DNA of 8,056 nt from a bacterium (GTDB lineage: Bacteria > UBP13 > UBA5359), in contig JAQVUQ010000111.1 of the NCBI GenBank assembly GCA_028699365.1, positions 1 to 8,056 on the forward strand. Reading direction: 5' to 3'. A program made the position numbers and the translations under genes. Below the pieces are notes generated by a model. The model saw nothing but the letters and a program-made list of their open reading frames with translations, did not search any database and was not told the origin of the DNA. Below are positions 5,751 to 8,056 of the stretch, piece after piece. Positions within the stretch are counted from its first letter, which is position 1; every line of letters begins with the position of its first letter.

Positions 5751-5792
5751 GAGTGTGGGCAAACTATTGATAGTTACGCTTGATAAAAAAGC

Positions 5793-5841
5793 TGTGGAAA
5801 AAGCAGCCAACCGGTGGAAAAGATCAACGAAGTTTTCCACA
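5793..5841. promoter_or_regulatory. Cluster of DnaA box variants TTTTCCACA/C
   Basis: TTTTCCACA is the complement of 5793-5801 (one mismatch), TTTTCCACC the complement of 5813-5821 (two mismatches), and TTTTCCACA reads directly at 5833-5841 (one mismatch, opposite orientation). The three are evenly spaced at about 20 bp start to start, two helical turns, which would place bound DnaA on one face of the DNA. Confidence 0.7.
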
Positions 5842-5886
5842 AAGTGCCAACAGGCTGAAGACGCACAGGGAGCGGAAAGAGATATG

Positions 5887-5952
5887 ATTTGCACATTATC
5901 AAGGTGCCTACTACTATTACTACTAGGGTACATTACTAAATTAAGTACTACG
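5887..5952 (+). promoter_or_regulatory. DnaA-trio run and DNA unwinding element
   Basis: Six consecutive triplets CTA CTA CTA TTA CTA CTA occupy 5908-5925, the complement of the 3'-GAT-5' DnaA-trio repeats on which DnaA assembles on single-stranded DNA in B. subtilis. More trio-like triplets (TTACTA, GTACTA) continue in the AT-rich stretch 5931-5952. Just upstream lie two adjoining degenerate DnaA boxes (ATTTGCACA 5887-5895 and TTATCAAGG 5896-5904), two or more mismatches each, and a short GC-richer spacer GGTGCC. The order box-spacer-trio-AT-rich is that of a basal unwinding site. Confidence 0.8.
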
Positions 5953-5966
5953 TAAGGGGAGGTAAA

Positions 5967-7073
5967 GTGTTGAAAGCCAGAATTGAAAAGGGTCGTCTTT
6001 CATCCGCCATACAGTCCATAATGAGAGCTGTTTCCAACAGGAGCACCCAGCCTATTCTTGGAAATACCCTGATAGAATTTGAAGAAGGGTATCTTCGTTT
6101 TACAGGAACGGATCTGGAAATTGGTTTGCGAACAGAAGTGGAAGCCCAGGTGGAATCTACCGGAGGTGTCTCGGTACCGGCTAAAATTTTCTCTGAGATA
6201 ATATCCAATTTGCCGGGTGGAGAGATAGAGCTGTATCAGGAAAAGGAAAACGAACTTCTGGTAAAGCAGGGAAAAGCCAAGTACAGCATAAGAACGCTCC
6301 CTGCTTCGGATTATCCCCTCTTTCCCGAACTGGATAAGGGAGATATCTGTAAAATTTCGGCAAGTGTCCTGCAGCGTGCCATAAGACAGGTTGTTTTTGC
6401 GTCCTCTCAGGATGAGACCAGACCTATATTGACGGGTATCCTGCTGGAGGTAGAAGGGGAGAATATAAATCTGGCGGCTACCGACGGCCACAGGCTGGCG
6501 TTGCGCGCTATCTCGCTGCCGGAAAAGGCCGGGGAACAGACTGCGATAATTATTCCGGGAAGAGCACTCAACGAGTTGAGCCGCCTCCTCTCTTCAGGAG
6601 AGGGAGATGTCGTGATAAGGGTGTTGTCCAATCAGATTGCTTTTATTTATGACAGGATGGTGCTGGTTTCCAGAATAATAGAAGGAAAATACCCTAACTA
6701 CAGGCAGGTTATACCGAGTAATCTTCCTTACGGAACTATAGCTTCCAGAGAGGAGATGTCCAAGGCTGTCAAGGGAGCGCACATTCTTGCCAAAGAAGGC
6801 TCCAACGTGGTCAGAATGAGTTTCTCAGCGGATAGAATAGCTGTTACCGCCGTAACTCAGGATGTGGGAGACGTCTATGAAGAGGTCGGTGTGCAGTATG
6901 ACGGTGAAGATATGGACGTAGCCTTCAACGCCAGATATCTTCTGGATATTCTCAGCATCCTGGACGATGAGATGCTGCAGATGAAAACAGGCAGTCCTCT
7001 GAGTCCGGCCATCATAAGACCTGTCGGGGATGAAGGATACACTTATGTTGTTATGCCGGTGAAAATGGGATAA
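5967..7073 (+). CDS. dnaN: DNA polymerase III beta subunit (sliding clamp)
   Basis: DnaN forms the ring-shaped homodimer that holds DNA polymerase III and many repair proteins on DNA. The 368 residues fit the usual three-domain clamp. Recognisable stretches are SRAVSNRST-like RAVSNRSTQPILGNTLIE (20-37), DETRPILTGILLE (149-161), NLAATDGHRLALR (168-180), EGKYPNYRQVIP (239-250), FNARYLLDIL (320-329) and the C-terminal YVVMPVKM (360-367) that helps shape the partner-binding cleft. A strong AAGGGGAGG (5954-5962) lies 4 nt before the GTG at 5967 and 7 nt before an in-frame TTG at 5970. The TTG would give MKARIEKGRL, which aligns better with the common MKFxIxRxxL start, so the true start could be either. 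It follows the origin's unwinding site and precedes recF by 4 nt, so the two are likely co-transcribed. Confidence 0.97.
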   Translation: MLKARIEKGRLSSAIQSIMRAVSNRSTQPILGNTLIEFEEGYLRFTGTDLEIGLRTEVEAQVESTGGVSVPAKIFSEIISNLPGGEIELYQEKENELLVKQGKAKYSIRTLPASDYPLFPELDKGDICKISASVLQRAIRQVVFASSQDETRPILTGILLEVEGENINLAATDGHRLALRAISLPEKAGEQTAIIIPGRALNELSRLLSSGEGDVVIRVLSNQIAFIYDRMVLVSRIIEGKYPNYRQVIPSNLPYGTIASREEMSKAVKGAHILAKEGSNVVRMSFSADRIAVTAVTQDVGDVYEEVGVQYDGEDMDVAFNARYLLDILSILDDEMLQMKTGSPLSPAIIRPVGDEGYTYVVMPVKMG

Positions 7074-7077
7074 AGTA

Positions 7078-8056
7078 TTGCACCTGGAGAGCATAAGGCT
7101 TGTAAATTTCCGGAATTACCGGCAACTCGGTTTTTCGCCGTCTCCCGGGCTCAATGTTCTTTTCGGCAGAAACGGTCAGGGAAAGAGCAATCTGCTGGAG
7201 GCGATATACCTTATGTCTGCCACGAGGTCTCCCAGAACGTCTCGTGATCAGGAAATGATAAGGATGGGAGATACATGCGCTTTTATAGAAGCTGTATTTG
7301 ACAGAGAAGAGCGCGGAGAGATAGAGGTTTCGCTGTCGATTGCCAGGGATAAGACCAAGAATGTGAAGATCAATTCTTCTGCTAAGAGATGCATCGATCT
7401 GATAGGCGAGGTAAATGAGGTCTGTTTCATTCCGGAGGATCTGGAGATGGTAAAAGGGGGGCCGGCAGACAGAAGGATAGTTTTGAACAGGGAGATATCC
7501 CAGATCAGCAGGCTGCATTGTCACCATCTTCAGCAATATAACAGAGTGCTCAGGAACAGAAATATGCTGCTCAAAAAAAAGGGTCCTTTTTCAGATGAAG
7601 TGGATGCCTGGAGCGAGCAGTTGATTAAGCTGGGCAGCCGGATAATATACAAACGCAGACAGTATCTGGAAGACATCTCGGTAATGGCGGCAGAAAGACA
7701 CCGTTTTTTGGCCGGATGCGAGGATGTGTTGAAGATATCGTATGTCAGCAGGGTAATGGATAAGATAGGCAATTGTGACATGTGCAGTGAAGAAGATATC
7801 TCTTCCGCTTATATGAAGTTGCTCAAGGAAGAGATAAAGAGAGAGAGTATTTACAGAACGACGATGGCCGGGCCTCATCGCGATGATATGAGGATCTTTC
7901 TTGGGGACAGGGATCTGCATGTTTACGGGTCTCAGGGAGAGCAGCGCACAGCGGTGCTGGCGTTCAAATTGGCAGCTATGGATATGGTGAAGAGCAAAGT
8001 GGGAGAGTGGCCGATGCTCCTGCTGGATGATGTGTTATCCGAACTGGATGATCATA
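7078..8056 (+). CDS. recF: DNA replication and repair protein RecF, C-terminus cut by the window edge
   Basis: RecF is an SMC/ABC-like ATPase that with RecO and RecR loads RecA at gapped DNA and stalled forks. The 326 visible codons include the N-terminal LESIRLVNFRNYRQL, Walker A GRNGQGKSNLLEAIY (30-44, with K36), FIPEDLEMVKGGPADRRIVLNREISQI (117-143), GPHRDD (265-270), the ABC signature YGSQGEQRTAVLAFKLA (283-299) and Walker B MLLLDDVLSELD (313-324, with D317 and D318). Only the last few tens of residues are missing. I assign the start to a TTG 4 nt after the dnaN stop, because the next codons give the standard HLESIRLVNFRNY beginning; GGGA (7067-7070) lies 7 nt upstream inside dnaN. No ATG fits in frame before Walker A. 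Tight spacing suggests translational coupling to dnaN. Confidence 0.95.
   Translation, partial: MHLESIRLVNFRNYRQLGFSPSPGLNVLFGRNGQGKSNLLEAIYLMSATRSPRTSRDQEMIRMGDTCAFIEAVFDREERGEIEVSLSIARDKTKNVKINSSAKRCIDLIGEVNEVCFIPEDLEMVKGGPADRRIVLNREISQISRLHCHHLQQYNRVLRNRNMLLKKKGPFSDEVDAWSEQLIKLGSRIIYKRRQYLEDISVMAAERHRFLAGCEDVLKISYVSRVMDKIGNCDMCSEEDISSAYMKLLKEEIKRESIYRTTMAGPHRDDMRIFLGDRDLHVYGSQGEQRTAVLAFKLAAMDMVKSKVGEWPMLLLDDVLSELDDH

Larger units (their letters stand above)
5720..5966. other. Downstream half of the replication origin, dnaA-dnaN intergenic region
   Basis: This 247-bp non-coding stretch holds four or five DnaA boxes (5742-5841), two degenerate tandem boxes next to a short GC-rich spacer, a DnaA-trio run and an AT-rich segment, in that order toward dnaN. 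The layout matches the basal unwinding system described for Bacillus subtilis, so this is the likeliest site of strand opening. The only open frame across it (5716-5955) has no Shine-Dalgarno and no recognisable product, and I do not count it as a gene. Confidence 0.85.

Noticed and set aside
5890-5917. Possible dnaN promoter TTGCAC-16 bp-TACTAT inside the trio region
   Set aside because: Only 3/6 and 4/6 matches at 16-bp spacing, and the -10 is made of trio repeats, so it is too weak to call; dnaN may be read from dnaA or from here.
5716-5955. 79-codon plus-strand open frame between dnaA and dnaN
   Set aside because: It starts at a TTG overlapping the dnaA stop, has no Shine-Dalgarno or family resemblance, and its low-complexity end (CLLLLLLGYITK) is just the translation of the trio repeats. 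The DNA is better explained as origin.
7051-7536. 161-codon minus-strand open frame over recF
   Set aside because: It is antisense to clear RecF sequence including Walker A.

Overview
This window is a bacterial chromosomal replication-origin region with the classic gene order mnmE-jag-yidC-yidD-rnpA-rpmH / origin / dnaA-dnaN-recF. Genes left of about 3.04 kb are on the minus strand and genes right of about 3.49 kb on the plus strand, so the two arms diverge from the origin. Gene order, strong AGGAGG-type Shine-Dalgarno sites, frequent GTG/TTG starts, a short YidC (SpoIIIJ type) with no large periplasmic domain, and a Jag protein next to it all point to a Firmicutes (Bacillota), probably a Clostridia-type lineage. 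That assignment is an inference; no species can be named from the sequence.

Left arm (1-3041, minus strand): a 5'-partial-window mnmE (its N-terminal 231 codons, cut at the GTPase P-loop), then a 282-bp gap holding a Rho-independent terminator and an imperfect long inverted repeat built from ATGCGGAAT-like units. Next comes a compact operon, transcribed rpmH > rnpA > yidD > yidC > jag. It makes ribosomal protein L34, the RNase P protein, two membrane-protein-insertion factors and the RNA-binding protein Jag. A very good sigma-A type promoter (TATAAT with a TG extension) sits just upstream of rpmH, with a DnaA-box-like sequence overlapping its -35.

Origin-proximal region (3042-5966): an upstream non-coding region of 444 bp carries several near-consensus DnaA boxes, a palindrome and a duplicated AAGGGTT(T)ATACGGT motif. 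It is followed by a 271-codon gene for an unusual GHKL-ATPase/winged-helix fusion, then dnaA. The 247 bp between dnaA and dnaN contain one perfect DnaA box (TTATCCACA), three to four variants, and a striking run of DnaA-trio triplets (CTACTACTATTACTACTA) leading into AT-rich DNA. This is the most likely unwinding site. The origin is thus bipartite, and the ATPase-HTH gene lies between its two halves, 41 bp ahead of dnaA.

Right arm (5967-8056, plus strand): dnaN (sliding clamp), then after 4 bp recF (cut by the window end after 326 codons). The S4-domain gene (yaaA) often found between dnaN and recF in Firmicutes is absent.

Most of the window is well-known core machinery. The part that deserves attention is the ATPase-winged-helix protein embedded between the origin halves, together with the sequence motifs in front of it; a role in controlling dnaA or initiation is a hypothesis drawn from position and domain content only.
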